Assembly: GCA_030949985.1 (NCBI GenBank)
Contig: JAUZRX010000064.1
Coordinates: 1 to 64,000 of the forward strand
Source: Acidobacteriota bacterium
GTDB taxonomy: Bacteria > Acidobacteriota > Polarisedimenticolia > J045
Reading direction: 5' to 3'
Length of the DNA: 64,000 nt
In this document: positions 20,321-28,290 of the stretch, piece after piece
Position numbering within the stretch: the first letter of the stretch is position 1
Layout: each line of letters opens with the position of its first letter
Position numbers and translations under genes: made by a program
The notes under the pieces: model-generated
Told to the model about the DNA's origin: nothing
The model's database searches: none
Seen by the model: only the letters and a program-made list of their open reading frames with translations

Positions 20321-21082
20321 CTAGCGCCTGTTGCGGCGACCGGGGCGACCGCTGCTACGGCCAAAACCGCCCTGGTCCATTCGGCCGGGAGGCTGCTGCC
20401 CGGGTTGCTGCCCGGTGCCCATTCCCGGCCCCTTGCCCTGGGGCAACCCGGGGATGGCGCGCCCGGCGACTTCCTTGCGGTAGTCCTCGAGGGTGTAGTA
20501 CCAGCGGTCGTAGGTCTCCTCATCGCGCTTGAGGATGTTGTAGGCCCGCCCCTTGCTCTTGGAATGAACGCCGACGATGCCCTGGCCGGCCGCCAGGCCA
20601 CCGGCGCCCGGACGGTTCCGGGGAGCACGGCTCTGCTCGCCCAGCTTGAAACTCGAGCCCAACCCGAGCTGGCTGGGGTCGCCGCCGGCCGAACAACTCG
20701 AAACCACCCTCCCCGCCCCACCGAGCTTGAGCAGACACCAATCCTCGAGAGTCGCCCCGGGCGTCATGGGATCCACGTAAGGATGCCGCAGGTAGAGCCC
20801 CAAGGTGGCGTGCACCTCGTTGAGGGCGTCCAAATCCACCGGCAGATGGCCGTTGGCTTCCTGGTAGCGGAGGATCGCAGCGGCGTACTGCTCCTGGATG
20901 AAGATCAGTTGCGCCTCGCGCTCCCGCTGGAGGATGACGGACCATTCCTGCACCGCGGCACTGGCGAGGATGCTGCCCACGGTGATCACCGTCACCAGGC
21001 CGAGGAGCAGGAAGCCGCGATCGTCCGCCAACAGGCGGAACCCCCAGCCTCGAGGCCCCTGTCCCTTGTCGCCGGCAGTCAT
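20321..21082 (-). CDS. Pseudopilin-like protein without Glu5
   Basis: A 253-residue protein and the last gene of the pilus/secretion run. After 31 charged residues comes a prepilin-like segment, DDRGFLLLGLVTVITVGSIL, then an amphipathic helix (EREAQLIFIQEQYAAAILRY) and a GspG-like sequence (EANGHLPVDLDALNE, YLRHPYVDPMT). The glycine before the hydrophobic stretch could be a cleavage site, but position +5 is Gly rather than Glu. That is a trait of GspK/PilX-type tip subunits. The C-terminus is a basic, Gln/Gly/Arg-rich tail. AAGGAGGT precedes the ATG at 21082. Confidence 0.65.
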   Translation of the reverse strand: MTAGDKGQGPRGWGFRLLADDRGFLLLGLVTVITVGSILASAAVQEWSVILQREREAQLIFIQEQYAAAILRYQEANGHLPVDLDALNEVHATLGLYLRHPYVDPMTPGATLEDWCLLKLGGAGRVVSSCSAGGDPSQLGLGSSFKLGEQSRAPRNRPGAGGLAAGQGIVGVHSKSKGRAYNILKRDEETYDRWYYTLEDYRKEVAGRAIPGLPQGKGPGMGTGQQPGQQPPGRMDQGGFGRSSGRPGRRNRR

Positions 21083-21093
21083 CGACACCTCCT

Positions 21094-22131
21094 TCAGGGG
21101 GCCGGGTGACAGATCACGGTGGTCGTGTCCTGGTCGTTCTTCCGCGTCGGGCAGTCGTCGAGCGTGCCGATGTTCGGTGTGTTGCACTCCGGCGTCGATC
21201 CGTCACCGTTGTCGAAGACGGTCAGTGTCACCAGGGTACCGTTCTCATTGACCTCGAAGGGCCAATCGAACGTACAGGTATTGAAACGGGTTTCGTTGAT
21301 CGTCTGGAAGGTCCAGCGGTAGGCCACCAGGCGACCGTCGGGATCGGTGGACGAGCAGCCATTGAGCCGCACCGTGCACTTTCCGCTCAACCCGGCGGTT
21401 CCCTCCAAGGCGGGCCCGGCATCAGCGACGGGAGGCAGGTTGGCGAAAATATCGTACTGATCGCTGGTGGTGTCCCTCAGGCCGTCGTTGTCTTCCACGG
21501 TCAGCCCCACGTCGAGATGCTGGGGGTTGGTGTAGGTCCGGATGATCGCCTGGTTGGTGGTCTCCACGACCTCCGGATTGTCCTTGGTGGGATCCGGGTT
21601 GTTGGAGAGGATGGTCCAGACATACTTGACGATCTCCCCGTCGAAATCCTCACTCGAAGCCCCGGAAAAGGTGACGCCGGTACCGATCCGTGCCGCGCCA
21701 CTGGGATTGATCGAGATGCCCGCGGTCGGGGGTGCGAGATCGCCGATGCGCACGGTCACCTTGCCCTCGACCGAGCCGCTTTTGACCTTGACCTCGGCCT
21801 CCACATCGGAAGCCGCGAGAAACAGGGTATCGCGGGCTTCACCCCGCTGGTCGGTCTCGATCACGTCGCCACCACTGGCCATGCTCCCCGCGGTGGTGGA
21901 AAAACGCAGTCCCACTCCGGGCTGCAGGCGGCCGTTCTCGTCGAAGAGTACCGCTATCACCGTCGCCTGCCCCGTCTCACCGGGGCCCGCGCTGATCGTG
22001 GCCGGATTGGCCGTCACCTCGAGCACCCAGGTCGCCTTGGCGGTGGGCTCGGAGTCCTCGCAGCCGGTGGTCAGCAGGCCCACCAGGGCGAGTCCCAGGG
22101 CGAGGGATAGAGTCGAAAGACGCTTGTTCAT
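21094..22131 (-). CDS. Lipoprotein with bacterial Ig-like and PKD-like domains
   Basis: A 345-residue lipoprotein. The signal peptide ends in the lipobox LTTGC (Cys24). A Big_1-like Ig domain spans about 35-130 (VLEVTANPATISAGPGETGQ, then LRFSTTAGSM). Two PKD-like beta domains follow at about 140-225 and 230-330, each with a DxDG turn (SSEDFDGEIVKYVWTI and SSTDPDGRLVAYRWTF). Several cysteines in the last third could form disulfides. It lies 11 bases upstream of the pseudopilin-like gene and downstream of two pseudopilins, so it is probably an outer-membrane-attached accessory or adhesin of the pilus machine. Confidence 0.75.
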   Translation of the reverse strand: MNKRLSTLSLALGLALVGLLTTGCEDSEPTAKATWVLEVTANPATISAGPGETGQATVIAVLFDENGRLQPGVGLRFSTTAGSMASGGDVIETDQRGEARDTLFLAASDVEAEVKVKSGSVEGKVTVRIGDLAPPTAGISINPSGAARIGTGVTFSGASSEDFDGEIVKYVWTILSNNPDPTKDNPEVVETTNQAIIRTYTNPQHLDVGLTVEDNDGLRDTTSDQYDIFANLPPVADAGPALEGTAGLSGKCTVRLNGCSSTDPDGRLVAYRWTFQTINETRFNTCTFDWPFEVNENGTLVTLTVFDNGDGSTPECNTPNIGTLDDCPTRKNDQDTTTVICHPAP

Positions 22132-22203
22132 GGTTCCAACCTTCCTTGTTAAAGGCCCGACGGGCGGAACCCGTCCTGCCGCAATGCCCTTGCCGTAATC
22201 GCG

Positions 22204-22593
22204 CTACAACTCGTCATAACTCAGCCCCTCCACCGTCTCTCCCGAGGCCCGGCTCCTGACATCCCAGATTCCCGGCGGCTGGGTCGGATCGAGGCTGGTC
22301 TCGCTGTCGGCCGGGATTTCTTCCCAATCCTCGGAGTTGGTGATCGGATCGAGAGGGATACGCCTGAGGTAGTTCTCGTCCACCAGGACCTGCAAATCAC
22401 CGGGGTAGTACCCCTTGTCGGCGAAGTACTGGTCGATCGTCTGCCGAAGGATGAACAGATTCTCCTTGAGTACCGCCTCACGCGCCTTGCGCTGGGCGAT
22501 CTGGTAACGCGGGAGGGCGACACCCACCAGCAGGGCGATGATCGCGATGACGACCATCAGCTCGATCAGCGTGAATCCCCGTTCCTTGCGCAT
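22204..22593 (-). CDS. Type II/IV major pseudopilin, GspG-like
   Basis: A 129-residue prepilin. The N-terminus MRKERGFTLIELMVVIAIIA carries the class III signal (cleavage after Gly6; Phe+1, Glu+5), followed by the helical spine LRYQIAQRKAREAVLKENL-type region and the GspG tail (IDQYFADKGYYPGDLQ, LRRIPLDPITNS, W-D motif near the end). GspG-type subunits build the pseudopilus of secretion systems and bind calcium in the C-terminal loop. The ATG at 22593 leaves the normal 6-residue leader. It follows another pseudopilin on the same strand. Confidence 0.9.
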   Translation of the reverse strand: MRKERGFTLIELMVVIAIIALLVGVALPRYQIAQRKAREAVLKENLFILRQTIDQYFADKGYYPGDLQVLVDENYLRRIPLDPITNSEDWEEIPADSETSLDPTQPPGIWDVRSRASGETVEGLSYDEL

Positions 22594-22619
22594 GTTCACC
22601 TCCATGCCGATCCCGCGGC

Positions 22620-23102
22620 CTACCACGTCTTGTACTCGGTGCCGTCGAGCCCTTTACCTTCGGCAAGAGAGAAGACGTCGAAGACGTTGACCCCGTCCCA
22701 GGAATCGTCATCCGCGTCCTGCTTGTTCGAACGCTTGCCCCATTCGGCCTCGCCGGTCATCGGATCCCGCGGAATGCGGCGCAGAAACTTCACCTTGACC
22801 TCCTTGGCCAACCCCAGGTCGAGCCCCTCGACGAGGATCTCCAGTTCTTCCGGCCAGCCTTCCGCGGTGGCGTTTTCCTGCGCGCTGGGAACCGCCTTGA
22901 CGGTGAAGTGGTAGGCGTCGATCGCCCGTCGCATTTCCCGCAGGTGTTGCCGCAGCTCCAGTTCCCGGGCCCGCCGCTCCATGGTGTGGGCCACCGGCAG
23001 AGCGATGCCGGCCATGATCGCCAGCAGAAAGGTGCAGCACACCAGCTCCACCAGGGTGAATCCGCCCTCCCGCAAAACTTTCTGCCGAAGGGCGTCGCTC
23101 AT
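22620..23102 (-). CDS. Type II/IV pseudopilin, GspG/PilE-like
   Basis: A 160-residue prepilin with leader MSDALRQKVLREGG, then FTLVELVCCTFLLAIMAGIA (Phe+1, Glu+5). After the helical spine come the GspG-like elements ELEILVEGLDLG and FLRRIPRDPMTGEAEWGKR. Two cysteines lie unusually inside the transmembrane helix (VCCTF). Its ATG overlaps the stop of the secretin gene (ATGA), so it is translationally coupled to it. Confidence 0.88.
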   Translation of the reverse strand: MSDALRQKVLREGGFTLVELVCCTFLLAIMAGIALPVAHTMERRARELELRQHLREMRRAIDAYHFTVKAVPSAQENATAEGWPEELEILVEGLDLGLAKEVKVKFLRRIPRDPMTGEAEWGKRSNKQDADDDSWDGVNVFDVFSLAEGKGLDGTEYKTW

Positions 23103-25546
23103 GGCGTGACCTCCACCGAGGTGCGGCGGAAGGATGCCGGCTGGGCCCGACTGTCGGGGGATCGCACGCTGGCGGCGGAGATCGTGAAGCCCGCCTCACC
23201 GGGAGCCAGCGCGATGAAGTTCAGGCGCACCAGCCCTCCGCTGCCGGAAGCTCCCACGTCACCGGCCCGTGCCGCGGAAACCACGATCAGCCCACCCTCG
23301 GCGCTCTCCACGGCCTGCAGGTCGACTCGCACCCCACCCTGCTGGAGAAAAGAGCCGGGCTCGGCTGGCGGTACGAAACGCAATACAGCGGGGTCGTAGC
23401 GCAACTGGAAGTTCACCTGTCCCACGTTCTCCGCGCCGCTGACCACCATTTCGACGCCGAAGGCCTCTCCGGCGGCGACCCGGGTCCGGTCGGCGGCCAT
23501 CCTCACCTGGGCCACCGCCGGCCGCCGAGGCTGATCCTCGACCTCTTTCCGTGCCTCCGCCGTGGAGTCCGACTTGCCGCCCTCCAGGTCCACGTCGGGC
23601 TGATCGGCGTCGAACACGCCGTCGTCGGGCAGCGCCTCCGGCTCACTGCGCCGGCGCCGTTTACGGCGCGGAGCCGCCTCTTCGGCGCCCGCTTCGACCC
23701 GCCCGGACTCTTCCGCGTCCAGCTTGACCCGCGGGGCTCCCTCCTCGTACCCGGTGGGCTCCTCCCCGCTGAGCTCCTTTTCGATCTCGTCCCACGGACT
23801 CTTGCCCTCGAAGGGACTTTCGCCCAGGGCGTTACGCGCCACGCCACGCAATTGGAGACGTTCCTCGGTACCGACCCAGAGGGGTACCAGGTCGATCGGT
23901 TCGATATTCGGGACCCGAAGAATGTGGGGTGTCACCGCCATCACGATATCGGTGGTCTGGGAAGCGTCCTCGTTGGCCCCGAAAATCCTCCTCAGGAAGG
24001 GAATGTCCGACAGGCCGGGGATTCCCGACAGGGAAGAACGCTCGTCTTGCTTGATCAGGCCGGCGAGAAGGTTGGTCTCGCCGTCTTTGAGCCGAATCGT
24101 CGTCTCGATGGTCCGGGTGCCGATGATCGGCTGACTGACGCCGCCGGTACCTTCCACCGTTCCGGACAGGGAGGAGATCTCCAGCTTCAGCTCGAGAGTG
24201 ATTTCCTTGTTGTGGTGCACCCGCGGCTTGACGTCGACGATGATCCCCACGTTCTGGTAGGTGAAAGAGGTGATCGGCACCACGTTACCGCCGATCGTCT
24301 GGCTGGTATTGAAAGTCGTCGCCGGAATCGGCACCCGGTCACCGATGGTGATCTTGCCGTCCTCTCCCTCGAGAATCCGCAACTGGGGTTTGGCGATCGA
24401 TTTCGAATCCGAGTCGGTCTTGAGGAAGTTCAGCAACACGCTCGGCACCGGCCCCACCGCCCAGGCCGCCTTCGACTTCAGGGCATCCAGGGCGTTGAGG
24501 GTCAGCGATTCACTGCCGTCTCCGAAAACCAGTGAAAGACTCTTGGAACTCAGATCGAGACCGAGGCGTTGGAGCTTATTGCGATTGATCTCGAGCAATT
24601 CGAGGTCCACCACCACTTCGCCCTTGGCCTTGTCGTTGGCCTTGATCACCCGCTCGGCGATCTTGATCACCTCCGGAGTATCCTTGATCGTGATGGCGTT
24701 GAGGTCCTGGTTTTCGTGAATCCGCCGGGTTTCCAGCAGGGCCCGGACCAGGGTCTGTACCTGCTTGGTCTCGGCATTCGAAAGATAGAACGTCCGAATC
24801 ACCTGGTCGGCATACTCGGCCCGCTTCTGCCGGGTATCGTCGGCGATCAGAATGGTGTGAGCATCGATGACCTTGTAGAAGTGCTTGTTCTGGAGCATCA
24901 GGATGTCCATCGCCTTCTCGAAGGTGACGTTGGACAGCTCCACGCCGACTTTCTTTTTCTTGTCCAGTTTCTCGTCGTAAATGAAGTTGATTCCAGAACT
25001 CTTCGACAATGTCTCATAGACCTCGCCGATGGTGGAATCCGGGAAATTCAGCACGATCGGAATATTCGACGCGGCATCCAGCTTGGGTGGACCGTAGTCC
25101 TTCGCCCGCTTGGCCGCCTCCCGCCTGGCGAGGTCGTACTCCGACGGACCACGGCGCCGACGCTCCTGCTCCGTCAGGGCCTTTTCGAGTTCCACCGCCG
25201 CATACTGGTTCGACGGGTCGAGGATCACGGTTTCCTGCAACTCATCGATAGCCAGCTCGAGCTGCCCATTGGCCAGGTAGCGCTTGGCCCGGTCGAAGTG
25301 GGCGGCCGAAGCGCGCAGCTTGGCCCGGGCCAGGGCCACCTTGTAGCGGGAGTTGCCGGGATCGAGAGCCCTGGCCTTGGCGTAAGCCAGCACGGCATGG
25401 TCCCACAGCTCCCGCTGAGCGGCCTCTTCGCCACGAGCGTAGGAGGCCCTCGCCGCACCGCCCGAGCAGGCCGAAAGAAGCCCCAACGCCAGGGCCATGA
25501 GCAGCCCTGCGAGAATGGGAAAGATAGTCTGACGTCGCGTTTTCAT
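23099..25546 (-). CDS. Secretin (PilQ/GspD-like) with C-terminal cohesin domain
   Basis: An 815-residue outer-membrane channel subunit. A lipoprotein signal ends at LLSACSGG (Cys27). A TPR-like segment follows (about 35-130), then secretin N-domains (VLNFPDSTIGEVYETLSKSS, FYLSNAETKQVQTLVRALLE). The secretin core spans about 300-540, with GDRVPIPATTF and the signature TIRLKDGETNLLAGLIKQDE. An acidic and basic linker of about 100 residues leads to a cohesin-like beta-sandwich at about 690-812 (VSGAENVGQVNFQLRYDPAV, then FIALAPGEAGFTI). The cohesin is not part of ordinary PilQ or GspD. It could anchor dockerin-like surface partners. It lies between pilP-like and pseudopilin genes. Confidence 0.88.
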   Translation of the reverse strand: MKTRRQTIFPILAGLLMALALGLLSACSGGAARASYARGEEAAQRELWDHAVLAYAKARALDPGNSRYKVALARAKLRASAAHFDRAKRYLANGQLELAIDELQETVILDPSNQYAAVELEKALTEQERRRRGPSEYDLARREAAKRAKDYGPPKLDAASNIPIVLNFPDSTIGEVYETLSKSSGINFIYDEKLDKKKKVGVELSNVTFEKAMDILMLQNKHFYKVIDAHTILIADDTRQKRAEYADQVIRTFYLSNAETKQVQTLVRALLETRRIHENQDLNAITIKDTPEVIKIAERVIKANDKAKGEVVVDLELLEINRNKLQRLGLDLSSKSLSLVFGDGSESLTLNALDALKSKAAWAVGPVPSVLLNFLKTDSDSKSIAKPQLRILEGEDGKITIGDRVPIPATTFNTSQTIGGNVVPITSFTYQNVGIIVDVKPRVHHNKEITLELKLEISSLSGTVEGTGGVSQPIIGTRTIETTIRLKDGETNLLAGLIKQDERSSLSGIPGLSDIPFLRRIFGANEDASQTTDIVMAVTPHILRVPNIEPIDLVPLWVGTEERLQLRGVARNALGESPFEGKSPWDEIEKELSGEEPTGYEEGAPRVKLDAEESGRVEAGAEEAAPRRKRRRRSEPEALPDDGVFDADQPDVDLEGGKSDSTAEARKEVEDQPRRPAVAQVRMAADRTRVAAGEAFGVEMVVSGAENVGQVNFQLRYDPAVLRFVPPAEPGSFLQQGGVRVDLQAVESAEGGLIVVSAARAGDVGASGSGGLVRLNFIALAPGEAGFTISAASVRSPDSRAQPASFRRTSVEVTP

Positions 25547-25585
25547 ATTCACGGCCCTGGTTTCCCCTTGCATTGGAACTCGTTT

Positions 25586-26263
25586 TCAGCCGCGCCGCCC
25601 CTTGGACGCGGGGCCCTTGGGCAACACGAGCTTGACCGTCTTGGTCTTCTCGCGGAACTTTGGATCGGTATAGCCGATGGTCATCGAATCGATATCGATT
25701 TTCTTGACGACGAACTTGTTGTCGATGATTTCACCGACGCGCACGGTACGGATGTCGGCGCGCTTGATGTCCTTGGACGCTCCGGCACGGGTGAGAACCG
25801 CGAGAAATTCCATGGGTTCTGTGAAACGGCCGATGTAGGCCACGTACTGGTAGCGGAAATCCGGCGGCGGCGCGGCGCGGGGCGGGGCCGGCGGGCGGGG
25901 GTTGAGCGCAGCCTGCCGTTGACGCTGCTGGACCAGCTCTTTCTGCCGCTCTTGCTGCTTTTTGCGGGCGGCCTCCCGGGCGAGTTGTTGCAGCCTCCGC
26001 TCGCGCAGCACCTCCGGATTGGTCGAGTAGTCGAAGATGTTGCGTGACCCGGCGTAGTCGGCGGAAGTGGTCGGCCGGTCGACGAGTACCGGCGGCAAGT
26101 TGGCCAGGGCGTCGAGGCGCTCTCCGAGAGAGAGTTCTGCGGCACTCTTTTCAGCGCCGGCCTGGCGGGGAGCGAAAACTCCCGTCTTCCAGATGAAGAA
26201 AACCACGAGAAGCAGGAGGATCAGGAGAAGAACCTGCGGTCTGGAGGAGTTTGACTTCGCCAT
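25586..26263 (-). CDS. PilP/GspC-like inner-membrane protein
   Basis: A 225-residue bitopic protein with a TM at about 10-25 (VLLLILLLLVVFFIWKTG), a periplasmic linker rich in Arg/Gln that looks coiled-coil (LREAAR-type, KKQQERQKELVQQRQRQ), a Pro/Ala spacer and a C-terminal HR-like beta domain (YQYVAYIGRFTEPMEFLAVL, then VRVGEIIDNKFVVKKI). PilP and GspC link the inner-membrane assembly to secretin N0 domains. It sits between pilO-like and secretin genes, exactly where PilP is expected, although it lacks the PilP lipobox. Confidence 0.8.
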   Translation of the reverse strand: MAKSNSSRPQVLLLILLLLVVFFIWKTGVFAPRQAGAEKSAAELSLGERLDALANLPPVLVDRPTTSADYAGSRNIFDYSTNPEVLRERRLQQLAREAARKKQQERQKELVQQRQRQAALNPRPPAPPRAAPPPDFRYQYVAYIGRFTEPMEFLAVLTRAGASKDIKRADIRTVRVGEIIDNKFVVKKIDIDSMTIGYTDPKFREKTKTVKLVLPKGPASKGRRG

Positions 26264-26266
26264 GAT

Positions 26267-26956
26267 TCAGGGCCTCCTCCGGCGCCCGCTGCGGCGCCGC
26301 TGTTTGAGTTTCCACAGTCGTTCACGCTCGATCTCTTCCTTCATGTTCGGCGCGTTGAAGTAGGTCTCCACCGCGATATCGAGTTGCAGGTTACGCCCTC
26401 CCTCCCGAGCCTCCGAGCGCAAGCTGATCTCACGAACGATGAGAAATTGATCGAGTTGCTCGAGTCGCGCCAGGAAGCTGCGCAGGTTCTCGTAACCACC
26501 GTTGAGAGGAAAGGTGAAGGCGAAGACCTCGATCCCTTCCTGCTCGAGTTCCTGGCGCGTGATCGCCGCCCGGCGTGGCTGGACCTTGAACTCCCTCCCC
26601 ACCTCGTAGAGCGCTGTTTGAAAACGGACGAAGCGGCGCGAACGAACCGAGAGCATTTCATCGAAGAAGGTCCGCACATGCTGCTGCACCGCCAGGGCGT
26701 GATCGTGAACCCGCCGGATCTGCTCCAGGCGTTGGGCCGACGCCTGCTCGGTCTTGCGGGCCGTCGCCTTTTGCTCCTGCTTGATCTCGATCTGCTCCTG
26801 CAGGGGGCGGACGACGATCCACCAGAAGGCCAGATTGAGCACCAACAGTCCGGCGAGAACGACCATGATCCGGCCGCCATCACGCCGCAAGTCGAATCGC
26901 CCGGCCAGGCCCTTCCGGCCCCGCGGCGGTGACGGCGTGGTTGTCGAGGCGCTCAT
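26267..26956 (-). CDS. PilO-like alignment protein
   Basis: A 229-residue protein with a Pro/Arg-rich cytoplasmic N-terminus, one TM at about 30-50 (IMVVLAGLLVLNLAFWWIVV), a coiled coil of about 45 residues and a ferredoxin-like C-terminal domain (FAFTFPLNGGYENLRSFLAR, LDQFLIVREISLRSE). PilO dimerises with PilN in the inner-membrane alignment complex. A basic tail (KLKQRRRSGRRRRP) ends the protein. Its start overlaps the pilN-like stop by 4 bases. Confidence 0.85.
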   Translation of the reverse strand: MSASTTTPSPPRGRKGLAGRFDLRRDGGRIMVVLAGLLVLNLAFWWIVVRPLQEQIEIKQEQKATARKTEQASAQRLEQIRRVHDHALAVQQHVRTFFDEMLSVRSRRFVRFQTALYEVGREFKVQPRRAAITRQELEQEGIEVFAFTFPLNGGYENLRSFLARLEQLDQFLIVREISLRSEAREGGRNLQLDIAVETYFNAPNMKEEIERERLWKLKQRRRSGRRRRP

Positions 26957-28290
26957 GGCTGCCCTCCCCCGGAAGAGCCCGAGCCCGACCCTCCCGATCC
27001 CGAGGATCCTGAAGTCCCTCCCTCGGAGGAGGAACCGGAATCCGCGTTCCCGTTGTCGCCGCTGTCGCCCTTGGCCGGGTGTCCGTCAGGCAACCGGTCG
27101 CGGATTTCCTTGGGCAGCTTGGGCAGCGGCCCGCTCTTGATCTTCGGCGTGATCATCGGAACCCCGTTTTCGTAGACGACCTCGGCCTCGCGCTCGGCCT
27201 TGAGTTCCTCGGGGGTCAACCGGCGCCGTTTGGCGTCCTTGCCGTCGGGGCCTTGCGCCCCCTGGTTTTCAGAAGCTCGCTTCGGTTTCGATGCTCCCGC
27301 CTTGGGACGCTCTGCGAGAGCGGGCTCGACGATCCGCCGCGCTCCCCCGCTCCCGCCGGGAGGCAGCACCGCCGATCCGGCGAAATCGCCTTGCCCCCCG
27401 CTGCCGCTCGGGTCGGCGGCATTCCGCCGTTGGCGCCCTGCCTTCCGCTGACTCCGCGACCCCCTGGCCTTGCCCGCCCGTCCGGCGCGGGACTTCCCGG
27501 CTTTTTCCCGGCGCGGATCCGCGGAGCCGCTCTCCTCCGCCGCCAGGGCCGCCGGTTCGACCGTCTCCGGCACATCGACAGCCAGTACCTCTCGCCCGGA
27601 GCCCGCCCCGCCGTTTGCGGTCAGCCCCCGGTCCACAGCTGCGTCCCCGGCGCCCTCTTCCGGCACGACGATGGTCTCGACGCCCGCCTGCCGGCCGTCG
27701 TCTTCCCGGCTGGGAGCCGCCAACTCCACATCGGGGTCATAAGCGAATTCCAGCGAGAAGAAAATCCTGTTGTCGCTGCCTTTGCCCGTCTCGTAGCCCG
27801 TGGGCACCACCTGGTCGAAAAAAGGCGAATTCTGCAACGCCGTCTGAAAGTCGAGGAAGCTGTCGTAGTTCTGGGAGGTCGCTGTGAGGTCGATGATGAC
27901 CCGCCCCGCATCGAAACGCGGACGAATCGAAGACAGTTTCGTGTGCCACGGCAGCACCTGTTCGAGAGCGTTGAAAAAACGCGTCCAGGAGAAGTTCCGC
28001 TCGCGAAGCACGGCATTGGCGAATTCCGCCTGGGGGGCCAGCACATCCAGATCGATGGCCTCGAGTTCCTTCTGCAACCGATCCGCCTCCGACTGAATCT
28101 CCGCCATCCGCTGCTCGTGATCGGCCATCTCCCGATCGAGCGCCGCGAGCCGCGAGTCGGCTGTGATCCAGGTATAGGTGTTGTGGGCGGTCAACCCCAG
28201 CGCGGAGATCGCCAGCAGGGCGAGCAACACACCCAGCGGCAGATCGTTGCGAAAGGGCCTGGAGGCCAGGTTGAGCTCGATCGGTTTCAC
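26953..28290 (-). CDS. PilN-like alignment protein with long disordered tail
   Basis: A 445-residue protein, about twice the usual PilN length. The N-terminal IELNLASRPFRND is the PilM-binding motif, followed by a TM at about 19-37, a coiled coil and the ferredoxin-like domain (FFNALEQVLPWHTKLSSIRP, IIDLTATSQNYDSFLDFQTA). From about residue 190 the sequence becomes low-complexity: Glu/Ala/Gly, then Lys/Arg-rich, ending in a Ser/Gly run. Such a tail is not part of known PilN. It should extend in the periplasm. It overlaps both pilM-like and pilO-like genes. Confidence 0.83.
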   Translation of the reverse strand: MKPIELNLASRPFRNDLPLGVLLALLAISALGLTAHNTYTWITADSRLAALDREMADHEQRMAEIQSEADRLQKELEAIDLDVLAPQAEFANAVLRERNFSWTRFFNALEQVLPWHTKLSSIRPRFDAGRVIIDLTATSQNYDSFLDFQTALQNSPFFDQVVPTGYETGKGSDNRIFFSLEFAYDPDVELAAPSREDDGRQAGVETIVVPEEGAGDAAVDRGLTANGGAGSGREVLAVDVPETVEPAALAAEESGSADPRREKAGKSRAGRAGKARGSRSQRKAGRQRRNAADPSGSGGQGDFAGSAVLPPGGSGGARRIVEPALAERPKAGASKPKRASENQGAQGPDGKDAKRRRLTPEELKAEREAEVVYENGVPMITPKIKSGPLPKLPKEIRDRLPDGHPAKGDSGDNGNADSGSSSEGGTSGSSGSGGSGSGSSGGGQP

